Part shown: piece after piece, positions 22,173 to 32,303 of the stretch
Layout: the number at the start of each line of letters is the position of its first letter
How positions within the stretch are numbered: the stretch's first letter is position 1
Source of the DNA: Eopsaltria australis
Lineage: Eukaryota > Chordata > Aves > Passeriformes > Petroicidae
DNA length: 64,000 nt
Direction: 5' to 3'
NCBI GenBank assembly: GCA_034509425.1
Contig: JAVTVJ010000566.1
Location: 930,001 to 994,000 of the forward strand
The notes under the pieces: generated by a model
What the model saw: only the letters and a program-made list of their open reading frames with translations
Told to the model about the DNA's origin: nothing
The model's database searches: none
Program-made: the position numbers and the translations under genes

Positions 22173-22948
22173 TGCTATGGGGCTGGAGTGTGTGGCCAAC
22201 AGGAAATTACAGGGGAAGGATTGAAGAGACTTTTAAAAATTGATTTTTAATTTTTTTTTTACCATCTGTAGAAAAGCAGTGCTGGCTTTCAGTGTGCTTT
22301 TAACATTAACTCCTGCTGGGATTTGTATTCCTGAGCGTGTGCACGTGTGGTGTTTGTTTGGGGGCTTTTCCAACACTTGAAATTAATTTTTAATAACTTT
22401 ACACAGTCAGTAATAAACCAGCAAAGTGTGTGACACCGTGCTAATGGGCCCTTTAAATCACCATCATCAGTGGAACACAGCTCAGCAGAGAAATACAGAA
22501 TACTTGTTTATTCTCCCAGTGAAAATCAATTTTCTTGTACCTGCTTAATTGCTTTTCCCCTCTCCCTCCTGTTCTTGCAGCCAAAATTGATTTTAGAGCT
22601 GCTTTTGCAAGGGGGCTCCCCTTTAAATGTCCACAAATATCCCATTTTGGGGGGCTAGAGTTAGGCCCAAAAATAAACTGGAACTGAAAATCCATGGTGG
22701 ATTCAGAGTTCAATGTCTTTGCAAGGATACAGCTTGGAAAACTTCAGGGGAGGTAAAAAGATCCTGCGCCACATTTTTGCAAAAGGAGAGCGTCTCAGCC
22801 TCTCCCCAGGAAATTAATCAGAGTGCAATCAAAACACATCTCCAGCTGCTGGAGTTCACTTCCTCCCTCCGAGATGCTGCTCACACAAACCTCAGGCTCA
22901 AAGTCGTGTTGGCTGAGCAGCCACTCTCACAAAGCTGCATGAAGAGGC

Positions 22949-22999
22949 AAAAAAAAAAAAAAAAAAAAAAAAAACCAAAAAAAAAAAATTAAAAAATTG
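22949..22999. repeat. Poly-A tract
   Basis: About 25 consecutive A bases followed by CC and more A-runs. No AATAAA and no recognisable spliced-gene copy lies upstream, so it is not called as a retrocopy tail. Confidence 0.85.
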
Positions 23000-24284
23000 A
23001 ATAAAAGCGCCTGCTTTTATCCCTGTTTTCTGTGTTCCTGCTCGCTGGGGCTTCCTCACACAGAAACCACACGTGTGGGAGAGGGGAAAAACACAGCACA
23101 GCCCCTCTTTTAGCTGAGATTTACTCCAAATCAAGCAGCAGCTTCCTGAGTGACAGTGGGACCCACGCAGTGCAATCGTGGCTTTGTTGTGGCACTGCCA
23201 CCCTGCAGACTGCAGCAGTGAAGGGAGAAAAAAGTGGAGATGAAGATGATTTCAGAGGTGAAACAAACAGCTGTGTGCACAAAAAACAGGGCAAGGAGTT
23301 CACCCCCTGCATCCCAGATGTTTGTGTCCCTGTATCCCATCCCAGGAAAGCAGAGCTCTGTCATGCACAGTTTTATTGGGAAGAAAAACACCACAGCTCT
23401 GAGCGTTTGCCACCTCATCTCCTCCTTTTCTCCAGGTTTTATTGCTCAGCACGATGCCCCAGGACATGGAATATCCCTGTGGAGAACTGGGATCAGCTGT
23501 GCTGCCCCTGCACCCTCCCAGCTCCTCCTGCACCCCCAGTTTTCTCAGATGCAGAAAAGGCCTCGATGCTCTCAAAGCGCTGCTCACCACTAACCCAAAC
23601 ACCCCAGTGCTGCCAAAACTGGGGCACAAATCCAAAATTCAGGTGCTGTGATGAAAATTAACTCTGTCTCAGCCAAAAGCAGGGCATGGGGAGCAATCAC
23701 AGCTGCAGGGGGCAGGCAGAATGGGGTGGGACAGAGCCAGAACATCTGGGTTGAATGTTTTCCTCTTGTGAAAGGAAGAACAAAACTCATTTTTACCTCA
23801 GCCCCAGGCCCTGGATTGGCTTCTTCTGAAGCTCAGCACCTCCCATGGCAGTATTTCAGTAGCCACAGGCTCCCAGGGAGCTGGTCCCCATTGCCTTTTA
23901 GTGTTTATTGCCTTGGGGGAAAAAACCAAATCAATTCAGACACAAACCCCACAGCACAGAGGGGATTTTGAGGGATTTGCTGCCAAATTTTAGAGCACAG
24001 CACCTTTGGAACAGCAATGCAGAGCCTGCAGGTGGACTTTAAAAGTTGCTTGCACATCCTGCTGGAGGAAAAAGCACACCAGAGAAGGAGCAATAAAAAG
24101 AAACATCAAAATATTGGAAATATTGCACTAGTGAGCTAGAACTAATTAATTTGCTTAACTATCCTGAACAGACATTGCAAACACAGCACTGAATGCAGCC
24201 ACAGAGCCAGCAGAAAATACAGAGTGCTGGCAGGCTCCTAAAATGGCATTAAGTGCATTAAATGGCTCTGTATTAATAAAATCA

Positions 24285-24362
24285 TTGCTAATATTTTAAT
24301 ATTAAAATATTTAAAATAATTGTTAATATTAAAATATTAAAAATAATTGTTAATATTTTACT
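24285..24362. repeat. A/T-only tract with TAATATTTTA palindromes
   Basis: Words TAATATT, AATATTAAAA and AATAATTGTTAATATT recur, giving a locally self-complementary A/T tract. Confidence 0.8.
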
Positions 24363-25492
24363 ATTCGTATTTTTGAGCTGACTTTAAGGCCTGACACATG
24401 GATGAGGGTATCCAATCACCAGAAGATGATGGCAGAACTTCCACTGGGGAAGGGTTTGTCAGAGTAATTCCAGCCTGAATTAAATCTCTGTATGTTTTTA
24501 ACATAATCTCTTTCCAAACAGATTTATTGGTGTGTTTGTTGATAGCTGAGGGCATTTTTAGTGTTCCTGTGAGTGTCCAGCATTGCTTGTGGTGTCACTC
24601 AGTTCTGCACGTCCACAAGTTCACCCAGCACAGCTGATGTGGGTTTGGGGGGCTAAGGAGATTGGCAGAGATTTGAGGAGTCCCTTTTCCAGGCTCTGTT
24701 AAAGATCTGTGATGTGAGTGAGTATTTTAAGCTGGAGATAAGTGGGGGATGACATTTCCTCAGTTCTTTGTGGAGAGGGATCCGAGTTTTGTCTGGCTGA
24801 ATAACACAGAAATCACTGAGAGTCCATTTCTAATCCTGCTTTCAGTTATCTGGCACTTTCTAGAGATCTTCTCTGAGATGGTAAGAGAAATATTCCCTCT
24901 CCCTTCTCTTATTCACACAGCTCCCCCAAACTGTGCCACAGTCCCCTGCATTTAACTCCTAGAAAATCCCCTTGTCTCAGAAAATGCTCAGATATGTACT
25001 TGGGGATGCTCCTTTTCCTCCAGCAAACTGGTTTGAAACAGGAACGCTGATGTTTAAAGTTTATAATCCTTCGCATCACCTGCTTTACATATCTTAAAAA
25101 AAATAAAAATGCATTGATGCTTTGAGAGAATAACTCAGTTTCTTTTTTTATTTTTTTTTGTAGTGGTATCCAGCTCCCTGAGGTGTGAAATGTGGAGGCA
25201 GATTTGTCAGCCAGGCATTGAACAAACCCCACCTTCGTCTCCAAGGTGCTCCATGAACTCGGATGCAGAGAAGTGTTACAGGAGTGAGGAGAGGTTTTCT
25301 TTGAAGCTCCTCGAGAGAGGGAATTAAATGTTGCTTTTTTCATCCTTTAAAGCTGTTCAAGAGCAGGTGAAGGATGGATCTGGTGTTCCTGCAGTCATCC
25401 TTCCAGGGCTGGAATGCTTTATTTCCTCTCTGTGTGAGCAAGAAAGCAAAACCCATTCATACCAGGAGAGCAGACTTCATTCACACCAAGAA

Positions 25493-25975
25493 ATATACAT
25501 ATATCTTTACATTTGTTTATTTCTATATTTCTATATTTCTGTATTTCTATATTTCAATATTTCTGTATTTATATTTTGATATTTTTATACTTTTCTATTT
25601 TATATGTCTATATATTTATAATTTTATAATTTTATATTTTAATATATGTATATATGTATATATAGTTATATATATATTTATATATACTTTTATATTGATT
25701 CATTTATATATTTTATATATTAAATATTTATATTTCTATATTTTATATATGTATATGTGTATATATGTATGTATATAGTTATATATTTTATATTTATATT
25801 TTTATATTTATATTTTTATATTTATATTTTTATATTTTAATATTTTTATATTTTATATTTTATATTTTTTATATTTTTATATTTTATATTTTTATATTTT
25901 TATATTTTATATATTTTTATATTTTTATATTTTTATATATTCATATATTCATATATTCATATATTTATATTTAAG
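25493..25975. repeat. Long A/T tract, TATATTTT and TATA units
   Basis: About 480 bp with almost no G or C on either strand. The first half mixes TATA dinucleotides and TTTCTATA words. The second half is dominated by a TTTTATAT unit of 8-10 bp. Open frames rich in I, Y and F (up to 134 codons) span it and are artefacts. It is highly self-complementary and likely length-variable, as well as prone to assembly error. Confidence 0.95.
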
Positions 25976-28900
25976 TTTCTTCCCAGCAAATCTCACTGCC
26001 TGACCACAGCTTGCTCTCAGTTGCACAACCAGGAGGAAATGCTGATGGGATTCAATTAAGTGGCACAAAAGAACTCACTCAATTGACTCAATGCATTCCT
26101 AAACCCATTTGCCCCTGATGAGATGCAATAAACCCCCAGAGGGCAATAATCAATGAATTGAGCACAAAGCCCTTTGGGTTTCTCCAGTTTTCAGTGCCTG
26201 AAACAGCTGGTTCTGGAAGATTTTGGAAAAATAACCCTACAGAAGGGTCTGCACCAGCCCAAATCCTGGCACAAGCACAGGAAATTATTTATTTCAAATA
26301 ATGTGTTTTGTGGGATGAAAGGTCTGAGGTCTCACTGATCCCTTTGTGCTGTCCACTGATAGCCTAAGAAGGGATTTAAAAGTGGAAATAAAAACCTATG
26401 TGGAACTGTTCTCTCCTTCCCACGACTTTGAGGAGTGAGTTCTCCCCATGCTGTGCACATTGAGATTTCCTATTTTCCTGCTATAAACAAATTTTATAGA
26501 TTTTTAAAGATTTTCTCCCTGAAATTTGGGTCCATGGGACAGGAGTCTGTGGCCACCTCTGTGTGACATCCTCCTCAACAGCGAGGTCCCCTGGCTTCCA
26601 AAAAGTGCCCAAGGAGGAAAAAACCAAAACCAAGCACAGCTTGACCCAAATTAATCTGACAAGGTCTGTGGGATGAAAATAATGTTAATGTTACATTTAA
26701 AAGATAATCTCTGCAGCTCCATCAATAAAGTGCAGGATCAGCCTGGGTGAGAGGGGCTGCTTTGAAGCAGAGAGTGCTGGAGAGGAAATTCAGAAAACTT
26801 TTTTGGCCAGCAGGAAAGGCTGGCCCTGGCAGCAGCTCTCGCAGCCATTGTCCCTGCCAGAGCTGGCTTTTGCCACTTCCTCAGCCACACAAGGCCTCTT
26901 TAGTCCCTTTTCTGAAGCTGTGATGAGAGGTTCAAGTCTTTTGTCCCTGCTATTCTTAGCCCCTCTCCTTGTGTGCAAGTTTTAGATCCCTTCCAGATGT
27001 GAGCAAAGTCCAAGAGCTGCTCTTTGGAGCCAAGACAGATGTCAACTATTTTTTAAAACACAACTCCAAGCCAGCTTTCTTTGTTTCTTCCTTTGAGATG
27101 TAAAAATACAACCAAGCCTTATGAATGCCTCTTAATGCTATAGAAATGCAGCAATAAGTGCTGTAATAACCACTGGATTATTCCTCATCATCTCTCAGGC
27201 CCAAATCAGAGCTCTGACAGAGTCACCATGGCCGGGCTCCAGCGCAATCATCACCAGGGATCTGCTCCAAACACCATTGGCAAAGTCACCAAGAAAGTTT
27301 TTCCACTCAGTTTGGGGTGCTTTGGATCAGGCTCCCAGCTGGCCAGGCTTGCAGAGGCTGCCTTTGCTCCTCCCAAAACCAAAATGAACACGGAGGGTGG
27401 AGATGTTAAAGAGATCTCCACAGCATCGCTTGGGGGAGTTTGGGCAACCAGGTCTAGAAAATGCATCTTTTCTTGTTCTTTCTTTGTTTTTTCCTCTGGT
27501 TGTGTCCCTTTCTGCATCCCAGCCTCAACAGATCCAGTTCTGCTGTATCCCAACCCTAAAAGCTGAGGTGATGGCAATAAATCCTCATATCAACTATAAG
27601 GAGCAGCAATTCCATTGTAACAGCTTAAATATTTCCATGTCAAACCCAACTGTCCCAAAGCAGCAGAAAGCTTTCATTGCTGCCTGACCCCATGAAAAGG
27701 GAGCTGTGGATAGTGACACACATTCCTGCTGGCTTTAATCAACAGATAATTAAGAGTAAATTACAATCATAATGGCACATTTCATCCCAAAGGCTCCAGA
27801 GCTCTTGATAAGAAGCTGGCCAAATGCTGGGTTTAATTACAAGTTCAAATGGGGGTGAGTGTTCTTTAACCTCTGAAATTCAGCCCCTTCCATGAGGGAA
27901 ATCACACCTGAAGGGACATTGGAACTGAAGGAAGATTGGAACTGAAGGAAGGTTGCAAAGATTGGACCTGCTCTCCTGACCACACCTCTCTGTGCAAGGA
28001 GAAGGGCATGGAATAAAGACTCTCTGGAAAACTCAAGCAGGAATATTTGGCAATTATTCCCCAGATGGGATCTGGGTGAGGGGAATGGTCTCTCAGCTGG
28101 TACAGAGAGCACGGACAGGGCCTTGCATGAAAATGCTGACCAGAGCCCTGGGATTCACTGGGTCCCCTCCCAACCCTCCCCACAAACACCTCTGTGCCCA
28201 GCCAGCAGTGTCACACCTGGGGGGTGACATCCCTTACCCAATCCTGGCTGGCCATGACCTCACTGAACCCAAATCTGAGGATTTACAACCCACAATGACC
28301 ACAAACCTTGACAATTTAGCCAATTACCAGCAGAAAAAGCTAATTGTTACTGCTTGGATCTGGTCCATTACTCAGTGCATGATCTTTACCTGCTCTGAGT
28401 CAATTCCTGTCTGATCTCCAGACATCAAAAGCAGCAACGTCAAAACAACAAAAAAAAGCAAAACCAAGAAACAACCAGCACTGGCCACGAGGATGTGTTT
28501 TCCTTCTGGCAGAAAAAGCAGCTCCCTTTAGGATAAAAGATGACACCCTGGAATTGTTTAAGCGATTGACAAATGGGATGATCAAAGCACCAGCCTGTTT
28601 CTATGTCATCTAGAGCAGCATCCTGGAGCTGAGGAGGGTTCAGCAGCATAAAACTGCTGCAAACACAGAGACAGCAACAGGTTTTACACCTGCCAGAACC
28701 AGTCCTGAAGTGCTTTGTGCTTGTCAGTGCCACTCCTTCAGGTCTGCAGGGAGCAGCTCCCAGTTTACTCTCATTTCTTTAAAAGATCTGTAGGGTTTCA
28801 GCTCTCAAACCCTCAATATTGTCCTTAGACTGCTAAAACAGTGCCTGGGTATCTTTTCAGGTGACACTGAATTCCTGCTCCTATGAACAGCCCTGTCCCA

Positions 28901-29556
28901 AGTGGAACCTGAGATATTTTCACAGAACTGACAGTGGGATGCTCCAAAATCCTATTCCTCTCATTAGCACCTGTAGCCAAGCCCGTGCCACCCCAAAATG
29001 TCCCCGAGGGGGGCCAGCACCCAGCCACACCCCATGGGAGCCAGGCCTGTGCAGCCAGCACAGATTCCCTGGGATTTGTGCTTCTAACTCACCAGCTTGC
29101 CAACACAGCAGAAGAAGCCTGGCACATTTATAAATAATCTGGGGGAAACTCGGGGGAAACCGGAGTTTTCCTCCCTCACAGGAGCTGCTTGCCACAGGAG
29201 CTCCTGGTTGTAGAGATTTTTAAGGAACTCTGCAGCACACAAAGGAATTCAAATCAGGGTATTCAGGGTTCCACCTGTAGGTACCAAGAGCAGCATGAGC
29301 CTGTGCTGAAATCCAGGCCTTGATCTCATGGTTTTTAGTTTAGAGGTAGCTTGGACATTTCTCTGTTCCCTCTGAGCCCCCAAATCTCCGAGTTAGGATG
29401 GAGGAGCTGCAGATCTTTCTCGAGCCCGTGAACTGCAGCGTGACATCCAATTTCAGACAGGTCTTTGCACTGGGCCATGGCACAGCTCTCCTCACAGGTA
29501 AGGCTTAGAGAGAGATTGTGGCACTGCCTGCAAAACACAGCACAGACTTCTTCCTT
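25976..29556. other. Non-coding sequence, no gene recognised
   Basis: Unique-looking sequence. Many open frames of 60-140 codons overlap on both strands without domains. A small GGAACTGAAGGAAG duplication sits near 27918-27952. Nothing else supportable. Confidence 0.5.
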
Positions 29557-29760
29557 TCCAAATTCCCCCTGGCACAACTTGAGGCTGTGTCCTCTTGTCC
29601 TGCCCCTTGTTACTTGGGAAAAAAACTGACTCCCACTTCCCTATATTCAGGGAGTTGTAGAGAGAGGTGAGATCTCCCCTGACCCTTCTTTCCTCCAGGC
29701 TAAACCCCCCCAGCTCCCTCAGCTGCTTCTCCTAAAACTTGTTTTCTGATATCCAAACCA
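29557..29760 (-). mobile_element. CR1 LINE fragment, antisense
   Basis: The + strand carries the complement of the CR1 3' region: CCTGGCACAACTTGAGGC, TGTCCTCTTGTCCTGCCCCT, GTTACTTGGGAAAAAAACTG, GAGTTGTAGAGAGAGGTGAG, TCCTCCAGGCTAAACCCC, then CAGCTCCCTCAGCTGCTTCT. The terminal CR1 segment (lower coordinates, TTTTCCAACCTAAATG and the ATTCTRTG tail) is absent, so the copy is truncated at both ends. Together with 13350-13840 it supports a bird genome. Confidence 0.93.
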
Positions 29761-31639
29761 CAGGATTATTTTAAATTTTCAAATCTCTCATGGATCAGAC
29801 CAAGATGAATTCAGGTGGTCTGGAAATCTGCTGTCTTAGCACAGATCACAGCGCTGGCCAGGAGGTTACGAGCAACAATTTGGGACCCACTGTGTGAGGG
29901 TTCTGGGGGTTTTGGCCTGCACTTGGGTGTAATTTATCCCCTTAATTCCCTCACAGAATTTATTCTCTTAATGTCAATTTATTCTGCAAAACTGAAGCTT
30001 TTTGGTGTAAATACGTCTATAAATACATCTAGGCTCAAGTACTGCATCAAAAAGGTGAGAAGTGGTCCCACCCACAGCTGCCAATGCCTGGGTCAGGTGG
30101 TTTTGACCTTTTCCAGTAGTTTTGACCTTTCCACAGCAAATTATCACAGAGGCAGATCCAACCCCACTGCAGTGTCACCAGAGCTGGTGGCACATCCAAG
30201 CCCAGAGAGAGGCTCCTCTCCCGTTCCAGATCCAGCCCCAAGGGAAATGAAGAGTCAAATTGTGCTGCTCTGAGAGCAGGTCTGAACAACTGAATATATC
30301 CTGGATTTTAAAAAAGCTGAGCCAATCAGCACCAACCCTTCACCAAGACATGAGGACAATGGCACTGTGATGAAGACAAGGACTAATCAAGTGCTGATCA
30401 GTGGCAAAATCTATAACCCTGAAGTAATGATAGGAGTTACTGCTGTAGAAATCAGCTCAAATATCATCAGCTATTACCTTTTCAAGCCACGTGGGCAAAG
30501 AAAATTCCTGATTATTATGGTGGATTACAGGGCAATCCAATTATTATTCTCAGCATAAATACTCCTTGTAATTAATGCGCAACGGAGTTAAACTCTGCTG
30601 ATGTTTTCTCCATTAAATCTTGAGAGCAAGTCCTTGAAGATTTTGTTTTTTCCATTAAAACTTGTGAGCGAGGCATTGAAGATTTTGAGCAACCTCTGCA
30701 CAATTATCTGGGTTTGGGAATGGTAATTAGCCCCTTTTATGGGATGTAGCCTCCTGATCCTTATGTCCTAATAAACATCAGTGTTTGTGTTCCTGTTGCT
30801 GTGTGATTAAACTTTGTTTCACGTATCGTCCTTAAATTCACATTGAGTGATGTAGACACTGAGAAAATAAATATCTGGAATGGGTTCATGGTGGGTTTAT
30901 GGGGTAGATAAAAGTCAAAAACTCCTTCAGGCTTGCTTGGGATGGAGAAGAGGAGGCTGGGTCTTCCTGGCTCAAGTGTTTGACAGTGCAGTTTGTGTGG
31001 CTGGGTTTGTTACCGATTCGGGATATTTTAACACAAAGATTGTGAGTGTTCCCTCACTTTTTAAAATGTGTTTTCATGCAGTGAGGGACAGGACAAGCCA
31101 AGATTGATTCCTTTGCTGTGGTGGTTGCTTCAATGCTGCTGCAAGAGAAACCATCATACAACCCTCTCCAGCAGGAGCTCTCTGGGCTCTGTCCCCTGGG
31201 CTGCTGTCCCTGCCTGGGACATTCCTGCCCAGTTCCATGTTTCCTGTCCCTGCTCTTCCCCTTTCCTGGGTGTCTGGGGCTGTCCTTGGGGTGGCCCAGG
31301 TGACCCCACCTGTCCTCATCTGACTTTGGATCTTCCTGAGGGAACACCAAGCTGAGCAGGACCCCAGCAACGGGGCCATTCCGACCACATCTTCCTACAC
31401 TTCAGACATTTCTGAGGAGGCTTGGGAGCACATCTGCATCTGCCCACGTCCAACAACAGCTCTGAGCATTCCTGTCTGAAATTGCTTCCAGCTTGGCAAC
31501 ACTCATGACCCAGACCCGGTCAGAGAGCTCCAGCAGCTCTCCAGAGCTGCCACTCTCAACTTCTTTGGCCAACTTTGGTTCTCTGGGGCCGAGGGGGAAC
31601 CAGCTGAGGGGAACAGGGATTGGGTTTGCCCAGCACCAT
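29761..31639. other. Non-coding sequence upstream of the CpG island
   Basis: Unique-looking sequence with no exon recognised. A 43-bp duplication lies at 30604-30688 (CCATTAAATCTTGAGAGC and CCATTAAAACTTGTGAGC, each followed by GAAGATTTTG). GC content rises from about 31.2 kb toward the island. Confidence 0.5.
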
Positions 31640-31705
31640 CCCGGAGGAGGATGAGGTGAGCTGGTCACAGGTGTCCCCTGACCCTGCGACACGGGGCCTC
31701 AGCCG

Positions 31706-31944
31706 GCCACCAGCCCCGAGGGGACCCGCCGGTGCCCCCCGGGATTTGCCAGCCCTGAGGAGGATCTGCCGGCCCCAAGGGGGATCTGCCACTCCCGAGG
31801 GGATTTGCCATCCCCGAGGGAACCCGCCAGCCCGGAGGGGCATCCATCAGCCCCACGGGGACCCGGCGGTCCCGAGGGGCATCCATCGGTCCCGAGGGGG
31901 GTCTGCCAGCCCCGAGGGGACCCGGCGGTCCCGAGGGGCGGTCC
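31706..31944. repeat. GC-rich minisatellite, 12 copies of a ~20-bp unit, in the promoter
   Basis: The core CCCCGAGGGG (or a variant) recurs at about 31718, 31738, 31758, 31777, 31797, 31816, 31835, 31855, 31874, 31894, 31914 and 31933, a strict 19-20 bp period. Between cores are GATYTGCCA, ACCCGCCGG and CATCCATCR variants, so there are at least three unit types. It ends about 90 bp before the TTTAAA element. Most units contain one or more CpGs. Confidence 0.93.
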
Positions 31945-31970
31945 GGGGGCGGGCGGGGGCGGTGCGGGCC
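31935..31970. promoter_or_regulatory. GC-box cluster (Sp1/KLF-type)
   Basis: GGGGCGGTCC, GGGGGCGGGC and GGGGGCGGTGC words in a row, matching the GGGCGG core bound by Sp/KLF factors. They lie 65-100 bp upstream of the TTTAAA element, a usual place in CpG-island promoters. Confidence 0.7.
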
Positions 31971-32033
31971 CGGCCCCCAGCCCGCGCGGGCGCTGCCGTG
32001 CGGGGAGGGCGCGGCGGAGCGGCGGGCGCCGAG

Positions 32034-32041
32034 CTTTAAAT
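32034..32041 (+). promoter_or_regulatory. TATA-like element TTTAAA
   Basis: GCTTTAAATGAACATTAAT is an A/T-rich island within very GC-rich sequence. TTTAAA can serve as a weak TATA box, which would place transcription start near 32065. The adjacent ATTAAT could also bind homeodomain factors. No experimental start is visible. Confidence 0.4.
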
Positions 32042-32163
32042 GAACATTAATATCGCTCGGGGAGGGCAGCGCCGGTGGCTCGGGACGGGCGGCGGCGGCA
32101 GTGGCACCTCCAGCTCCTCTTCCTCCTCTTCCTCCTCCTCCTCGTCGTCGGCCGCGGCGGCAG
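32040..32163 (+). other. Candidate first exon of an unidentified gene
   Basis: The sequence ends in GCGGCGGCAG followed by GTAGGC, a reasonable splice donor. Upstream is a CTCCTCTTCCTCC run typical of 5' exons of vertebrate genes. If transcription starts at the TTTAAA near 32034, the exon would be 5' UTR from about 32065. If it starts further upstream, the ATG at 32040 would open a frame coding MNINIARGGQRRWLG, a Gly-rich stretch, 14 serines and 4 alanines, leaving the donor in phase 1. The ATG context (TTTAAATGA) is poor. I do not recognise the protein. The frame continues open for 256 codons past the donor only because the region is GC-rich. Confidence 0.45.
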
Positions 32164-32169
32164 GTAGGC
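32162..32169 (+). promoter_or_regulatory. Candidate 5' splice site
   Basis: CAG|GTAGGC after base 32163. It has the invariant GT, a perfect exon-side CAG and G at +4, but C at +6 and G at +5 is absent from the ideal GTAAGT pattern only in part. It is the best donor within the island on the + strand that I found by eye. Confidence 0.4.
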
Positions 32170-32250
32170 TGTGCGCCTTTGCCCGCGGGGTCCCGCCCGT
32201 CCCCGAGCCCCGCGGGGGAAACGCGCGGTGCCCGCGCCCTGCGCGCCCGG

Positions 32251-32303
32251 GATGCTGCGGGATGCGAGGATGCTGCGGGATGCAGGGGTGCTGCGGGATG
32301 CTG
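32251..32303. repeat. Short GC-rich repeat, 3 copies of ~18 bp
   Basis: GATGCTGCGGGATGCRRGG recurs three times, just downstream of the candidate donor. Local tandem repeat within the CpG island. Confidence 0.85.

Larger units (their letters stand above)
22173..25492. other. Non-coding sequence, no gene recognised
   Basis: A 209-codon + frame at 23032-23661 is the longest open frame, but it is overlapped by frames of up to 119 codons on both strands. It has no recognisable domain and no start or splice context. Contains a poly-A tract (22949-22999) and an A/T palindromic tract (24285-24362). Confidence 0.5.

Noticed and set aside
22949..22999. Poly-A tract as the tail of a processed pseudogene
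   Set aside because: No AATAAA, no spliced-gene similarity and no target-site duplication seen upstream.
23032..23661. 209-codon + frame
   Set aside because: Overlaps open frames on both strands, has no recognisable domain, and contains no codon or splice pattern that would mark an exon.
25328..25974. I/Y/F-rich frames that look like membrane proteins
   Set aside because: They are translations of the A/T tract. Hydrophobic residues follow from TAT, TTT and ATA codons.
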